Shown in pieces: positions 21,253-31,495 of a DNA stretch of 45,365 nt. A program made the translations under genes and the position numbers. The stretch's first letter is position 1. Each line of letters starts with the position of its first letter. Source of the DNA: Gammaproteobacteria bacterium. Lineage in GTDB: Bacteria; Pseudomonadota; Gammaproteobacteria; Steroidobacterales; Steroidobacteraceae. The stretch spans positions 1 to 45,365 of the forward strand of contig JANXZG010000116.1 in the NCBI GenBank assembly GCA_025355645.1. Direction: 5' to 3'. The notes under the pieces were generated by a model that saw only the letters and a list, made by a program, of their open reading frames with translations, did no database searches and was not told the origin of the DNA.

Positions 21253-21258
21253 TACAAT
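21253..21258 (+). promoter_or_regulatory. -10 element giving a possible leaderless yhbY mRNA
   Basis: TACAAT at 21253-21258 ends 6 bp before the yhbY ATG (21265), so transcription would start at or beside the A of the start codon. No Shine-Dalgarno sequence precedes the ATG and no clear -35 box is seen at 16-18 bp. Confidence 0.35.
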
Positions 21259-21264
21259 GCGCCG

Positions 21265-21564
21265 ATGCCGTTGTCCGAGAAACAGAAAAAATATCTGCGC
21301 CGCCTGGCCCATCCGTTGCACCCGATCGTGATGCTGGGAACGGCTGGACTGACCGAGCCTGTGTTGCTCGAGCTCGACCGGGCGCTGACCGACCACGAAC
21401 TCGTCAAGGTCAGCGTGCGCATGGGCGATCGCGAAGCGCGCGACGCGGCGCTTGCGAGCCTGTCGCAGCGTACCTCGAGTGAGCTGGTTCAGCGCGTGGG
21501 TCATGTAGGAGTTTACTACCGGCAAAACCGCAAATCAGCGAAAATCATCATTCCAGATCAGTAG
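21265..21564 (+). CDS. yhbY: YhbY-family RNA-binding protein (CRM domain)
   Basis: This 99-aa CRM-domain protein is associated with pre-50S ribosomal subunits in E. coli. The family pattern LSEKQKKYLRRLAHPLHPIVMLG, then GLTEPVLLELDRALTDHELVKV, and the end [16 protein letters not shown] are all present. An open frame extends far upstream across rlmE, but only this start gives the family length. It is divergent from rlmE, and its last 30 bases overlap the 3' end of the convergent DUF4149 gene. Confidence 0.95.
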   Translation: MPLSEKQKKYLRRLAHPLHPIVMLGTAGLTEPVLLELDRALTDHELVKVSVRMGDREARDAALASLSQRTSSELVQRVGHVGVYYRQNRKSAKIIIPDQ

Positions 21565-21939
21565 CAGCAGCGCCACGCAGGCGCCACCGTACAGCAGCGC
21601 CGCGATCCCGTGCCAAGCTCCAAAGCCAAGGCCCCAGGCAAGCCCGCGCGCATGGGCCTCGATTAATCGCGGGCCGATCACCCACTGGAGAATCGCGAGC
21701 AGCGCCGCGGCCGCATAGCCGCAGCGAAACTTCGCGCGCGCCGGCAACAACAGCGCAATCGCCGCCGTCGCGATGCCCAGGTACGCCTCGATCGTGAACA
21801 GGCGTCCCGCCAGCATGCCGGCGAGTTCCCGATCGTGCTGCGCATGGAACAGCGTCGGCGCGACGATCAGCGCCATGCACCAGAGGCTCCCGGCCCATAG
21901 CACCAGCAGCACGCGAAACGCGCCTAAGAACTTGCTCAC
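21535..21939 (-). CDS. DUF4149 small membrane protein
   Basis: This 134-aa protein has four hydrophobic helices and resembles the DUF4149/TMEM205-like family, whose function is unknown. Family-like features are the early [22 protein letters not shown] and a conserved Trp/His-bearing fourth region ([14 protein letters not shown]). It is coupled to greA by a 4-bp overlap and ends 30 bp inside the convergent yhbY. The carB-greA-DUF4149 order occurs in other gammaproteobacteria, but no role has been shown. Confidence 0.8.
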   Translation of the reverse strand: MSKFLGAFRVLLVLWAGSLWCMALIVAPTLFHAQHDRELAGMLAGRLFTIEAYLGIATAAIALLLPARAKFRCGYAAAALLAILQWVIGPRLIEAHARGLAWGLGFGAWHGIAALLYGGACVALLLLIWNDDFR

Positions 21940-22412
21940 ACGTAACGTACCGAAACGATCTCGTAGCTGCGGGTCCCGCCCGGTGTCGCCACATCGACCA
22001 CATCGCCCTCTGACCTGCCGATCAGTGCGCGCGCGATCGGCGAGGAGACCGACAAAAGCCCCTGCTTGATGTCCGCCTCGTCATCGCCGACCAGCTGGTA
22101 CCTGACCGCGGCGCCGCCCTCCTGGCCCTCGAGCTCGACAGTGGATCCGAACACGACGCGCCCCGAGGCGGTGAGCGTCGTGACATCGATTACTTCGCAA
22201 TTGCCAAGGCGGTTCTCAATGTCATTGATACGCCCTTCGATAAAACTTTGCTGGTCGCGCGCCGCGTGGTATTCCGCATTCTCGGAAAGGTCCCCGTGCG
22301 CGCGCGCCTCGGCGATCGCCTTGATGACGTTCGGCCGGTCGGTGCTCTTCAGTTTCTTCAACTCCGCGCGCAGCCGTTCGGCGCCGCGCAGAGTCATCGG
22401 GGTGCGCTTCAC
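21936..22412 (-). CDS. greA: Transcription elongation factor GreA
   Basis: This 158-aa factor enters the secondary channel of RNA polymerase and stimulates cleavage of backtracked RNA. The coiled-coil N-terminus ([17 protein letters not shown] and [20 protein letters not shown]) carries the acidic tip residues. The C-terminal FKBP-like domain ends in [18 protein letters not shown] and [16 protein letters not shown]. It is coupled by 4-bp overlaps to carB before it and the DUF4149 gene after it. Confidence 0.97.
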   Translation of the reverse strand: MKRTPMTLRGAERLRAELKKLKSTDRPNVIKAIAEARAHGDLSENAEYHAARDQQSFIEGRINDIENRLGNCEVIDVTTLTASGRVVFGSTVELEGQEGGAAVRYQLVGDDEADIKQGLLSVSSPIARALIGRSEGDVVDVATPGGTRSYEIVSVRYV

Positions 22413-25400
22413 GACACTATTTCCTTCTGGCCTATTTCCTTATGCAAATCCTGCAGCCGGTGAACTTCGATGTCGCCCAGGTGATCCAGCGCGTCGCAGG
22501 TCGCCCGCGCTCCGGCCACCGTCGTGTAGTAGGTGACCTTGCGCGCCACTGCCTCGCGCCGGATGGACCGCGACTCGCGCACCGCTTGCTTGCCCTCGGT
22601 GGTATTCACGATCAGCGAGACCTCGTCGTTCTTGATCATGTCGACGATGTGCGGCCGGCCCTCGCGCACCTTGTTAACGCGTCGGCAGATGATGCCAGAA
22701 TCCTCGAGAACTTGCGCCGTGCCCCCGGTCGCGGCGATCTCAAAGCCGCGCTCGAGCAGCATCTGCGCTAGCTGCGCTGCAGCGGGCTTGTCGCGGTCAC
22801 GCACGCTGATGAAGCATAGGCCACGCGTCGGCAGCACGACGCCGGAAGCCGCCTGCGCCTTCGCGTACGCCTCGCCGAAGGTTTTGCCGGTGCCCATGAC
22901 CTCGCCCGTGGATTTCATCTCCGGACCCAGGATTGGGTCCGCCTCGGGAAATTTTACAAACGGAAACACCGCTTCCTTGACGGAAAAATACGGCGGGATG
23001 CACTCGGCAAGGCGGCCCTGCATCTCGAGCGTCTTGCCCGTCATGACGCGCGCCGCCACCTTGGCGAGCGGTACGCTGGTCGCCTTGGAGACGAAAGGAA
23101 CGGTGCGCGAGGCGCGCGGGTTGACCTCGAGCAGATAGACCACGCCGCTCTGGATCGCGAACTGGATATTCATCAGGCCAACGACATTGAGCGCTGCGGC
23201 GAGCTTGCGCGTCTGGGCGCGCAACTCGTCCTGGATCTCCAGCGACAGGCTGTAAGGGGGCAGCGAGCAGCTCGAGTCCCCCGAGTGCACGCCGGCCTGC
23301 TCGATGTGTTCCATGATGCCGCCGATCAGTACGTCCTTGCCATCGCTGACCGCATCCACGTCGACCTCAATCGCCAGGTCCAGGAAGCGGTCGAGCAGCA
23401 CCGGGCTGTCATTCGACACCTTCACGGCATCCGTCATGTACTGGCGCAGGTCGTCCTCGTTGAAGACGACCTCCATGGCGCGGCCCCCGAGCACATAACT
23501 CGGACGCACCACCAGCGGGTAGCCGACATCGCGCGCCAGCATCACCGCCTGATCCTCGGCGCGCGCCGATGCATTGGCCGGCTGCTTGAGCTTCAGGCTT
23601 GTGACGAGCTTCTGGAACCGCTCGCGATCCTCGGCGACGTCGATGCTGTCAGGCGTCGTGCCGATGATTGGCGCACCGGCAGCCGCCAGCGCGCGGGACA
23701 GCTTCAGCGGGGTCTGTCCGCCGAACTGCACGATCACGCCCTCGGGTTTTTCCTTCTCGATGATCTCCATGACATCCTCAAACGTCAGGGGCTCGAAGTA
23801 CAGGCGGTCCGAGGTGTCATAATCCGTCGACACGGTCTCCGGGTTACAGTTGACCATGATCGTCTCGAACCCGTCCTCGCGCAGCGCCATGGCCGCGTGC
23901 ACGCAGCAATAGTCGAACTCGATGCCCTGTCCGATGCGATTGGGCCCCCCGCCCAGGATTATGATCTTGCGCCGCTCGGTAGGATTCGACTCGCACTCCT
24001 CTTCGTAGGTCGAGTACATATAGGCAGTCGATGTGGAGAATTCACCGGCGCAGGTGTCAACTCGCTTGTAGACCGGGTGAAGTCCGAGCTTGCGCCGGCG
24101 CGCACGCACCGTCGCTTCGTCCCGGTCGGTAAGCTTCGCTATGCGCGAATCGCTGAAGCCCATGCGCTTGAGCCGCCGCATGCGCGCCAAGTGCAGCGCC
24201 TCGAATCCATCCGCGCGCAGTTGCCTCTCCTCGAACACCAGCTCCTCGATCTGCGCGAGGAACCACGGGTCGATATGCGTCGCCTTGCCCACTGCCGCGA
24301 GTGTCCAGCCGGCCCGGAAAGCATCTGCGACGAACAGGAGGCGATTGGGGCCCGGCCAGCGCAGCTCGTGGGCGAGCTGCTCAGCACCTGAATCAGTCAG
24401 GGGAATCTGCAGTTGCTCGTTGAATCCGTCATTGCCCGTCTCGAGGCTGCGTAGCGCCTTCTGCAGCGATTCCTTGAAGGTACGGCCGATGGCCATCGCT
24501 TCGCCGACGGATTTCATCTGCGTGGTCAGGCGCGTATCGGAGCCAGGAAACTTCTCGAACGTGAAGCGCGGAATCTTGGTGACAACATAATCGATCGCCG
24601 GCTCAAACGAGGCCGGGGTAGCGCCGCCGGTGATGTCATTCTTCAGTTCATCGAGCGTATAGCCGATCGCCAGCTTCGCGGCGATTTTCGCAATCGGAAA
24701 GCCGGTCGCCTTCGAGGCGAGCGCCGAGGAACGCGACACGCGCGGATTCATCTCGATCACCAGCACGCGCCCGTCCTCCGGATTGACCGCGAACTGCACG
24801 TTGGAGCCGCCCGTGTCGACGCCGATCTTGCGCAGCACCGCGACCGATGCATCCCGCAGGCGCTGATATTCCTTGTCGGTCAGCGTTTGCGCGGGCGCCA
24901 CAGTGATCGAATCTCCCGTGTGCACGCCCATCGGGTCGAGGTTCTCGATCGAGCAAATGATGATGCAATTGTCCGCGCGGTCGCGCACAACCTCCATCTC
25001 GAACTCTTTCCAGCCCAGCACGGATTCCTCGAGCAGCACCTCGTTGGTCGGCGAGGCATCGAGCCCGCGGCCCACGATAGTCTCGAATTCCTCGCGGTTA
25101 TAGGCGATGCCGCCGCCGCTGCCACCCAGCGTGAAGGACGGACGGATCACGGTCGGAAAGCCGATTTCCGCCTGCACCGCGAGGGCCTCTTCCATACTGT
25201 GGGCAATGCGGGCACGCGCGCACTCGAGACCGATCTCGCCCATGGCGCGACGGAATAGCTCGCGATCCTCGGCCATGTCGATGGCCTTCTTGGTCGCGCC
25301 AATCATTTCCACCTGATACTTCGCGAGCACCCCCTCGCGATCGAGATCTAGCGCGGTGTTCAACGCCGTCTGGCCACCCATGGTCGGCAGCAGCGCGTCC

Positions 25401-25648
25401 GGGCGCTCTTTCTCGATGATGCGCTCGATCGTGCGCCAGTTGATCGGCTCGATGTAGATTGCATCGGCCATCTGCGGATCGGTCATGATCGTGGCCGGAT
25501 TGGAGTTCACGAGGATGACCCGGTAGCCCTCCTCGCGCAGCGCCTTGCAAGCCTGCGCGCCGGAATAATCAAACTCGCAGGCCTGGCCAATGACGATGGG
25601 GCCGGCGCCGATGATCAGCACGCTCTTGATATCGGAACGCTTCGGCAC
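22409..25648 (-). CDS. carB: Carbamoyl-phosphate synthase large chain
   Basis: This 1079-aa enzyme makes carbamoyl phosphate from bicarbonate, ammonia and two ATP for arginine and pyrimidine synthesis. Two homologous ATP-grasp halves are visible: the first begins [22 protein letters not shown], with [12 protein letters not shown]; the second begins [21 protein letters not shown], with [14 protein letters not shown]. The C-terminal MGS-like allosteric domain contains [18 protein letters not shown]. It starts 2 bp after carA and overlaps greA by 4 bp. Confidence 0.98.
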   Translation of the reverse strand: MPKRSDIKSVLIIGAGPIVIGQACEFDYSGAQACKALREEGYRVILVNSNPATIMTDPQMADAIYIEPINWRTIERIIEKERPDALLPTMGGQTALNTALDLDREGVLAKYQVEMIGATKKAIDMAEDRELFRRAMGEIGLECARARIAHSMEEALAVQAEIGFPTVIRPSFTLGGSGGGIAYNREEFETIVGRGLDASPTNEVLLEESVLGWKEFEMEVVRDRADNCIIICSIENLDPMGVHTGDSITVAPAQTLTDKEYQRLRDASVAVLRKIGVDTGGSNVQFAVNPEDGRVLVIEMNPRVSRSSALASKATGFPIAKIAAKLAIGYTLDELKNDITGGATPASFEPAIDYVVTKIPRFTFEKFPGSDTRLTTQMKSVGEAMAIGRTFKESLQKALRSLETGNDGFNEQLQIPLTDSGAEQLAHELRWPGPNRLLFVADAFRAGWTLAAVGKATHIDPWFLAQIEELVFEERQLRADGFEALHLARMRRLKRMGFSDSRIAKLTDRDEATVRARRRKLGLHPVYKRVDTCAGEFSTSTAYMYSTYEEECESNPTERRKIIILGGGPNRIGQGIEFDYCCVHAAMALREDGFETIMVNCNPETVSTDYDTSDRLYFEPLTFEDVMEIIEKEKPEGVIVQFGGQTPLKLSRALAAAGAPIIGTTPDSIDVAEDRERFQKLVTSLKLKQPANASARAEDQAVMLARDVGYPLVVRPSYVLGGRAMEVVFNEDDLRQYMTDAVKVSNDSPVLLDRFLDLAIEVDVDAVSDGKDVLIGGIMEHIEQAGVHSGDSSCSLPPYSLSLEIQDELRAQTRKLAAALNVVGLMNIQFAIQSGVVYLLEVNPRASRTVPFVSKATSVPLAKVAARVMTGKTLEMQGRLAECIPPYFSVKEAVFPFVKFPEADPILGPEMKSTGEVMGTGKTFGEAYAKAQAASGVVLPTRGLCFISVRDRDKPAAAQLAQMLLERGFEIAATGGTAQVLEDSGIICRRVNKVREGRPHIVDMIKNDEVSLIVNTTEGKQAVRESRSIRREAVARKVTYYTTVAGARATCDALDHLGDIEVHRLQDLHKEIGQKEIVS

Positions 25649-25650
25649 CG

Positions 25651-26829
25651 CTAGCTCTCAGCCGATTTTTGCAAGGCGACGGGACGGGCCCGTGCACTCG
25701 CCTGCAGGCGCTTGACCATCAGGTGCAGAAACTGGTCGAACAGCTCGCGCAGGTCGTGCGGCCCTGGGCTTGCTTCCGGGTGGCCCTGAAAGCCGAATGC
25801 CGGCCGGTCGGTGCGCTCAATGCCCTGAAGCGAGCCGTCGAAGAGCGAGCGATGTGTGGCCCGCAGGTTATCAGGTAATGTCGAGGAATCAACTGTAAAT
25901 CCATGATTTTGGCTTGAAATATACACTCTGCCGGAATCGATCTCCTGGACCGGATGGTTGGCGCCATGGTGGCCGAATTTCATCTTGACCGTTTTCGCGC
26001 CGCTCGCCAGCGCGAGCAGTTGATGCCCGAGGCAGATGCCGAAGACCGGAATATCGGTTTCGAGGAAGCGTGCAATGGCACTGATGGCGTAGTCGCAGGG
26101 CTCGGGATCCCCCGGTCCATTGCTCAGGAAAATTCCATCGGGGTTCATCGCAAGGACCTGGCTCGCTGGCGTTTGCGCTGGCACGACCGTGATCCGGCAG
26201 GAAGTGTCCGCAAGCAGCCGCACGATGTTGCGCTTGATGCCGAAATCGTAGGCCACGACATGCAAGCGCGTCTGAGCACGACGCATGCGTGTGCCAGCAT
26301 CCCAGACGCTGCCGTCGTTCCACTGGTACGTGCGCTTGGTCGAGACGACCCTGGCGAGGTCCATGCCTTTGAGTCCCGGGAACTTGCGAGCCGCGCGCAC
26401 CGCATCCGTTTCATCGATGGTATCGCCGGTCATGATGCAACCGGCCTGCGCGCCCTTCTCGCGCAACAGGCGCGTCAGCTTGCGGGTGTCAATTTCCGCG
26501 ATGGCCACGACCTTGCAACGGGCGAGGTAGCTGCCGAGAGGCTCCGCTGCGCGCCAGCTCGAGTGCAGCGAGGGCAGGTCACGTATCACGAGGCCCGCGG
26601 CGTAGATCGAACCCGATTCAATATCCTCGGGAGTCGTCCCGGTGTTGCCAATGTGCGGATAGGTCAGGGTTACGATCTGCCGGCAGTACGACGGATCGGT
26701 CAGGATCTCCTCGTAGCCGCTCATCGCAGTATTGAAAACCACTTCCCCGGTCGTGTTCCCACGGGTTCCGACCGAGACACCGCGAAATACGGTGCCATCT
26801 TCAAGAGCCAGCACTGCAGGTGTCGACAC
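25651..26829 (-). CDS. carA: Carbamoyl-phosphate synthase small chain
   Basis: This 392-aa glutaminase subunit supplies ammonia to CarB. The catalytic cysteine is in [13 protein letters not shown], and the His-Glu pair is in [15 protein letters not shown]. The N-terminal domain has [19 protein letters not shown], typical of the family. It starts with GTG, preceded by AGAGGA (26836-26841). A terminator-like hairpin lies between a candidate promoter and this ribosome-binding site, so attenuation is likely. Confidence 0.97.
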   Translation of the reverse strand: MSTPAVLALEDGTVFRGVSVGTRGNTTGEVVFNTAMSGYEEILTDPSYCRQIVTLTYPHIGNTGTTPEDIESGSIYAAGLVIRDLPSLHSSWRAAEPLGSYLARCKVVAIAEIDTRKLTRLLREKGAQAGCIMTGDTIDETDAVRAARKFPGLKGMDLARVVSTKRTYQWNDGSVWDAGTRMRRAQTRLHVVAYDFGIKRNIVRLLADTSCRITVVPAQTPASQVLAMNPDGIFLSNGPGDPEPCDYAISAIARFLETDIPVFGICLGHQLLALASGAKTVKMKFGHHGANHPVQEIDSGRVYISSQNHGFTVDSSTLPDNLRATHRSLFDGSLQGIERTDRPAFGFQGHPEASPGPHDLRELFDQFLHLMVKRLQASARARPVALQKSAES

Positions 26830-26849
26830 TCCGGTTCCTCTAGATGTGC

Positions 26850-26886
26850 AAAACGGGAGGCGCTCGTGAGAACGGCCTCCCGCTTT
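26850..26886 (-). terminator. Terminator-like hairpin in the carA leader (possible attenuator)
   Basis: On the minus strand, a stem of CGGGAGGC with GCCTCCCG is extended by one G-U and three A-U pairs to 12 bp, with a 13-nt loop, and runs into GTTTTGCA. It ends 8 bp before the carA Shine-Dalgarno sequence and lies downstream of a candidate carA promoter (26923-26951). It could end dapB transcripts, or act as an attenuator of carAB. Confidence 0.65.
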
Positions 26887-26922
26887 GGGGTAAGGTGCAC
26901 TGACTTAAGATTCCGGGCGCAA

Positions 26923-26951
26923 AGTTTAGCGATCAGCGCCCGACCTGTCTA
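26923..26951 (-). promoter_or_regulatory. Predicted carA promoter at the dapB stop codon
   Basis: On the minus strand TAGACA (26951-26946) and TAAACT (26928-26923) are exactly 17 bp apart. The -35 box includes the dapB stop codon. A start a few bases further on would give a leader of about 90 nt containing the GC-rich hairpin at 26850-26886. Confidence 0.5.
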
Positions 26952-27710
26952 TGCTTGATTGAGAACATCGCACATTGAATAGAGCCCGGCGGGCTTGCCG
27001 ACCAGCCACTCTGCCGCCCGCAGGGCGCCGCGGGCAAATACCAGGCGATCGGTTGCACGGTGGGTCAGCTCCAGGCGCTCCCCGGCCGCGGCAAAAATTA
27101 CCGTGTGCTCCCCGACAATATCCCCGGCGCGCACGACCGCAATTCCGATCTCCTCCGTGCGGCGCGCAACACCCTGCTCGAGCGCGCGGCGCAGCGCGAG
27201 CGCCGTGCCCGAGGGCGCATCGCGCTTGTCACGGTGGTGCGCTTCGACGATCTGGATATCGACCTTCGGCCCCAGGCGCCGGGCGGCCGTGACCGCAAGC
27301 TCGGTCAGCACGCCCACGGCGATGCTCGTATTCGGCGCCACCAGCACCGCGATGCGTTCCGCCGCGCGCTGCAATGCCCGCTGCGCCGTCTGGTCAAGGC
27401 CGGTTGCGCCAACCAGCAGCGGCACCTGCGTGAGCGTACAGGCCTGTGCGTGCGCGCCCACTGCTGCCGCCGCGCTGAAATCCACCGCCACGGTCGCGCC
27501 GCCGAGTGCGGCAGCGACATCGCTGGCCACGCAGATGCCGAGCGGCGCGCCCTCGGCTGCCGCGTCCTGGCCCAGGCGCGCGCTGCCGGCTGAAGCGATC
27601 GCCGCGGCCAGGCGCCAGCGCGCCTCGCCTTGCAATATCTTCACGATCGACTGGCCCATGCGCCCGGTTGCACCGTAGAGGGCGAGCCGCAGCGGCGCCG
27701 CTGCCGTCAA
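26949..27710 (-). CDS. dapB: 4-hydroxy-tetrahydrodipicolinate reductase
   Basis: This 253-aa NAD(P)H-dependent reductase acts in the diaminopimelate/lysine pathway. The nucleotide-binding loop is [16 protein letters not shown]. The conserved catalytic segment is [19 protein letters not shown], with His-His and the Lys. The C-terminal substrate domain has [23 protein letters not shown]. Its start overlaps the dnaJ stop by 4 bp (ATGA), so it is coupled to the heat-shock genes, as in several gammaproteobacteria. Confidence 0.97.
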   Translation of the reverse strand: MTAAAPLRLALYGATGRMGQSIVKILQGEARWRLAAAIASAGSARLGQDAAAEGAPLGICVASDVAAALGGATVAVDFSAAAAVGAHAQACTLTQVPLLVGATGLDQTAQRALQRAAERIAVLVAPNTSIAVGVLTELAVTAARRLGPKVDIQIVEAHHRDKRDAPSGTALALRRALEQGVARRTEEIGIAVVRAGDIVGEHTVIFAAAGERLELTHRATDRLVFARGALRAAEWLVGKPAGLYSMCDVLNQA

Positions 27711-28831
27711 TCGCCCGCCCCCGTGAAGAACTTCTTCACGCCTTCGAAGAAACTCTGCTCACGCGGCTTATGCCCGCCCTGTTGCAAGGTCGCCTCGAAG
27801 TGGCGCAGCAGCTCCTTCTGGTCGGCGTCCAGGCTCACCGGCGTCTCGATCACCACACGGCAAAACAGGTCCCCGGTCGCACCCCCGCGCACCGGCACCA
27901 CCCCTTTCTCGCGCAGCCTGAAGACCCGCCCGGACTGCGTTTCTGGCGGGATCTTCAGGACCACATCGCCACTCAAGGTCGGCACGCCAACGACACCACC
28001 AAGCGCGGCAGTCGTAAAGCTGATTGGCACCTCGCAGGACAGATTGCTGCCCTCGCGCTCGAAGATCGCATGCTCGCGCACCTGGACCTCCACATACAGA
28101 TCGCCGGCCGGTCCCCCATTGCGTCCCGCCTCGCCCTCGCCGCTCAGCCGTATTCGATCGCCCGTGTCGACCCCGGCCGGCACTGCGACCGACAGGGATT
28201 TCTCCTGGCGCACGCGTCCCTGTCCTAAGCAGGTATCGCAGGGGTTGCTGACGATCTTGCCCCGTCCCTTGCAGCGCGGGCAGGGTTGCTGGATCGTGAA
28301 GATCGATTGCTGCATGCGCACCTGGCCCTGGCCACCGCAGGTATCGCAGGTCTTGGGCGCGGAGCCTTTCGCCGCGCCCGTGCCCGCGCAGGTCTGGCAT
28401 TCGGCCAGGGACGGAATCTGTATCTCGGTCTTGGTGCCGAAGACCGCCTGCTCAAGGTTAAGTTCGAGCTCATAACGCAGGTCCGCCCCGCGAAACACCT
28501 GCGAGCGGCCGCGCTGGCCGCCGGAGAAGATGTCCCCGAACATCTCACCGAAAATGTCACCGAACGCATCGCCGGCCCCAAATCCGCCGCGGCTAGCACC
28601 GCTCGCCTGCAACCCGGCGTGGCCGTACTGATCGTAAAGCGCTCGTTTTTGCGCGTCGGTCAGCACTTCGTAGGCCTCCTTGGCCTCCTTGAAGTTATGT
28701 TCCGATTGCGGATCATCGGGATTTCGGTCCGGATGGAATTTCATCGCCAGCCGGCGATAGGCTTTCTTGATGTCGGCCTCGGTCGCATCGCGCGGCAGGT
28801 CGAGCAGCTTGTAGTAATCCTGTTTCGCCAT
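27707..28831 (-). CDS. dnaJ: Chaperone DnaJ (Hsp40)
   Basis: This 374-aa co-chaperone stimulates the DnaK ATPase and delivers substrates. The J domain has the HPD motif ([10 protein letters not shown]), a Gly/Phe-rich linker follows, and the zinc domain has the four repeats [25 protein letters not shown] and CDTCLGQG. The C-terminal substrate domains are complete. Two adjacent ATGs are possible (28834 and 28831); [12 protein letters not shown] is the usual N-terminus. It follows dnaK after a gap with a stem-loop. Confidence 0.97.
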   Translation of the reverse strand: MAKQDYYKLLDLPRDATEADIKKAYRRLAMKFHPDRNPDDPQSEHNFKEAKEAYEVLTDAQKRALYDQYGHAGLQASGASRGGFGAGDAFGDIFGEMFGDIFSGGQRGRSQVFRGADLRYELELNLEQAVFGTKTEIQIPSLAECQTCAGTGAAKGSAPKTCDTCGGQGQVRMQQSIFTIQQPCPRCKGRGKIVSNPCDTCLGQGRVRQEKSLSVAVPAGVDTGDRIRLSGEGEAGRNGGPAGDLYVEVQVREHAIFEREGSNLSCEVPISFTTAALGGVVGVPTLSGDVVLKIPPETQSGRVFRLREKGVVPVRGGATGDLFCRVVIETPVSLDADQKELLRHFEATLQQGGHKPREQSFFEGVKKFFTGAGD

Positions 28832-28848
28832 CATCCACCCACAACGAA

Positions 28849-28880
28849 TGAACCGCCGGTACCGGAGTATCGGCGGTTCA
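28849..28880 (-). repeat. Stem-loop between dnaK and dnaJ
   Basis: TGAACCGCCG (28849-28858) pairs with CGGCGGTTCA (28871-28880) around a 12-nt loop, in the gap between dnaK and dnaJ. There is no U-run. It may attenuate or protect the dnaK part of the transcript and so set the DnaK:DnaJ ratio, which is an inference. Confidence 0.5.
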
Positions 28881-28917
28881 GGCTGACATCATTCTGGCCC
28901 GGGGTCAGCTATGCGCC

Positions 28918-30858
28918 TCAGGCTTTCTTTCGGTCGCTTTCCTTGACTTCCTCGAATTCCGCGTCGAGCACGTCATCTTTCTTCGCTTCGGTGCCAGCAC
29001 CTGGCTCCCCGCCTGGGCCTGCCCCTTCGGCGCTGCCCGCAGATTGCTGCTGGCTCTTTTGCATGATCGCTGCCGCCGCCTGCTGCAGCGCGTCGGTCTT
29101 GCGTTCGATGTCTTCGCGATCATCGCCCGCCATGGCGGTCTTGACCGCCGCCATCGCCTCGGTCGTGGCGCGCTGCTCATCGGGTGAGGCCTTGTCGCCG
29201 AGATCCTTCAGGCTTTTCTCGATCGTATGCACGGTCGCGTCCGCCTTGTTGCGTGCGCCCACCAGCTCGTGGAATTTCTTGTCTTCCTCGGCATGCGCCT
29301 CGGCATCCTCGACCATGCGCTTGATCTCCCCTTCGGTCAGGCCGCTCGAGGCCTTGATGACGATGCGCTGCTCCTTGCCGGTCTTCACATCCTTCGCCGA
29401 GACATTCAGGATGCCGTTCGCATCGATGTCAAAGGCGACCTCGATCTGCGGCATGCCACGCGGCGCGGCCGGGATGTCGGTCAGGTCGAAGCGACCGAGG
29501 GACTTGTTGTCAGTGGAGCGTTCGCGCTCGCCCTGTAGCACATGGATCGTCACCCCGGTCTGATTGTCATCGGCCGTTGAGAAAGTCTGGGCCGCCTTGG
29601 TCGGGATCGTCGTGTTCTTCTCGATAACCTTGGTCATGACGCCGCCCAGGGTTTCGATGCCGAGCGATAATGGCGTGACATCGAGCAGCAGCACATCCTT
29701 GACCTCACCCGCCAGCACGCCGCCTTGGATCGCCGCGCCGACCGCAACCGCCTCGTCCGGGTTTACGTCCTTACGGGGCTCGCGCTCAAACAGGTCCTTG
29801 ACCGCCTTCTGAACGAGCGGCATACGGGTCTGTCCGCCGACCAGGATCACCTCGCCGATGTCCTTCATGGACAGGCCGGCATCTTTCAGTGCAATGCGGC
29901 AGGGCTCGATGGTCTTTTGCACCAAATCCTCGACCAGGGACTCGAGCTTGGCGCGGGTCAGCTTCATGTTCAGATGCTTCGGACCCGCGGCGTCGGCCGT
30001 GATGTATGGCAGGTTGATCTCGGTCTGCTGACTCGAGGACAACTCGATCTTGGTCTTCTCGGCAGCCTCTTTCAGGCGCTGCATCGCGAGCGGATCGCGC
30101 CGCACATCGATGCCGCTCTCTTTCTTGAATTCATCGGCCAGGTAATTGACGACGCGCAGGTCGAAATCCTCGCCACCGAGGAAGGTATCGCCATTGGTCG
30201 AAAGCACCTCGAACTGACGCTCGCCATCGACCTCGGCAATCTCGATGACGGAAACGTCGAAGGTGCCGCCACCCAGGTCGTACACGGCGATCTTGCGATC
30301 CCCGCCGTCCTTGTCGAGCCCGTAGGCAAGCGCTGCGGCGGTCGGCTCATTGATGATGCGCTTGACGTTAAGGCCAGCGATGCGCCCCGCATCCTTGGTC
30401 GCCTGGCGCTGCGAATCATTGAAATAGGCGGGAACCGTGATCACGGCTTCCGTCACGGCCTCGCCGAGATAATCCTCGGCGGTCTTTTTCATCTTCATCA
30501 GCACGCGCGCGGAGACTTCCGGGGGCGCCATCTTCTTGCCCTGCGCCTCCACCCACGCATCGCCATTGTCAGCCTTGACGATCTTGTAGGAGACCATGTT
30601 CATGTCTTTCTTGACCACGTCGTCGGTGAACTTGCGGCCGATCAGGCGCTTGACAGCAGCCAGGGTGTTCTGAGGATTGGTCACGGCCTGGCGCTTGGCA
30701 GATTGTCCGACCAGCACCTCGTTGTCCTTGGTAAAGGCAACGATGGATGGCGTCGTGCGATCGCCTTCGCTGTTCTCGATGACCTTCGGCTTGCCGCCTT
30801 CCATGATGGCGACGCAGGAGTTGGTCGTGCCAAGATCAATGCCGATTGTTCTGCCCAT
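28918..30858 (-). CDS. dnaK: Chaperone DnaK (Hsp70)
   Basis: This is a 646-aa Hsp70 chaperone. The ATPase domain shows [34 protein letters not shown] and [14 protein letters not shown]. The substrate-binding domain includes [17 protein letters not shown]. The helical lid ends in a disordered Gly/Ala-rich part and the acidic tail [16 protein letters not shown] sigma32-like promoter precedes it inside the 3' end of grpE. Length and motifs are standard. Confidence 0.98.
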   Translation of the reverse strand: MGRTIGIDLGTTNSCVAIMEGGKPKVIENSEGDRTTPSIVAFTKDNEVLVGQSAKRQAVTNPQNTLAAVKRLIGRKFTDDVVKKDMNMVSYKIVKADNGDAWVEAQGKKMAPPEVSARVLMKMKKTAEDYLGEAVTEAVITVPAYFNDSQRQATKDAGRIAGLNVKRIINEPTAAALAYGLDKDGGDRKIAVYDLGGGTFDVSVIEIAEVDGERQFEVLSTNGDTFLGGEDFDLRVVNYLADEFKKESGIDVRRDPLAMQRLKEAAEKTKIELSSSQQTEINLPYITADAAGPKHLNMKLTRAKLESLVEDLVQKTIEPCRIALKDAGLSMKDIGEVILVGGQTRMPLVQKAVKDLFEREPRKDVNPDEAVAVGAAIQGGVLAGEVKDVLLLDVTPLSLGIETLGGVMTKVIEKNTTIPTKAAQTFSTADDNQTGVTIHVLQGERERSTDNKSLGRFDLTDIPAAPRGMPQIEVAFDIDANGILNVSAKDVKTGKEQRIVIKASSGLTEGEIKRMVEDAEAHAEEDKKFHELVGARNKADATVHTIEKSLKDLGDKASPDEQRATTEAMAAVKTAMAGDDREDIERKTDALQQAAAAIMQKSQQQSAGSAEGAGPGGEPGAGTEAKKDDVLDAEFEEVKESDRKKA

Positions 30859-30896
30859 AGTTATGTCCTCTGCAAAATTGAATATCGATGTCCGCT

Positions 30897-30924
30897 AGGT
30901 GGGGTATTTATCGTTGATTTCAAT
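30897..30924 (-). promoter_or_regulatory. Sigma32-type heat-shock promoter of dnaK
   Basis: On the minus strand ATTGAAA (30924-30918) and CCCCACCT (30904-30897) are separated by 13 bp, closely matching the sigma32 consensus CTTGAAA-N11-16-CCCCATnT. The -35 element overlaps the last codons of grpE. It would give dnaK-dnaJ-dapB a heat-inducible promoter independent of hrcA-grpE. Confidence 0.7.
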
Positions 30925-31456
30925 TGCCCGAAGGCGCCTTGCTGACAATTACCCGCGCGGGGCGCAGCAGGCGGCCGTTCAGTGAATATCCCTTCTGTAC
31001 AACCGTCATGACGGTATCGGGGGCTACCTCGGCGCTTTCCTGGGCCACAATGGCCTCGTGCCACTCAGGATCAAACGGCTGCGAGAGCGGCTCAATGACC
31101 TTGATTCCAGCCTTCTCGAAGGCCTTGTGCAATTGCCGCAAGGTGGCCTGCGCACCCTCCACAAGCACACTTGCGGACCCCGTGACCCCTGCACTGATGC
31201 CCGCTTCCAGGGCATCTCCGACCGCCAGCAGTTCCTGCGCAAAGCGCTCGACCGCAAACTTACGGGCATTGTCGATTTCCCGCTCACTGCGCTTGCGGAA
31301 ATTGTCAAATTCGGCCGCCAAGCGCAGGTAATGGTTCCGGTTTTCCTCGGCTTTGGCTTCGGCCGCCGCGAGGCCGGCTTCGGACAATGAGTCCGTGGCC
31401 ATGCCGTTGCCCTCTAGCCCCGGCTCCGCGCCTTCTTCTTCTATGGGTTCATTCAC
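30920..31456 (-). CDS. grpE: Nucleotide exchange factor GrpE
   Basis: This 178-aa exchange factor releases ADP from DnaK. An acidic N-terminus is followed by a long coiled coil (about residues 30-85, including NHYLRLAAEFDNFRKRSEREI). The C-terminal beta domain shows PFDPEWHEAIVAQ and the end YSLNGRLLRPARVIVSK, typical of the family. It lies 39 bp after hrcA, and its 3' end holds the -35 box of the dnaK promoter. Confidence 0.97.
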   Translation of the reverse strand: MNEPIEEEGAEPGLEGNGMATDSLSEAGLAAAEAKAEENRNHYLRLAAEFDNFRKRSEREIDNARKFAVERFAQELLAVGDALEAGISAGVTGSASVLVEGAQATLRQLHKAFEKAGIKVIEPLSQPFDPEWHEAIVAQESAEVAPDTVMTVVQKGYSLNGRLLRPARVIVSKAPSGN

Positions 31457-31495
31457 GATCTACGCACCTTCGGGAAGAAGCGACTCATCTGGGGG

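Noticed and set aside
23285..26958. Long open frames antisense to carB and carA (for example 368 codons at 23285-24391 and 334 codons at 25954-26958, plus strand)
   Set aside because: They lie opposite highly conserved genes, have Arg/His-rich translations with no family pattern, and are the usual result of high G+C codon use.
29725..30945. Plus-strand open frame of 406 codons opposite dnaK
   Set aside because: It is a shadow of dnaK, low in complexity and without motifs or a ribosome-binding site.
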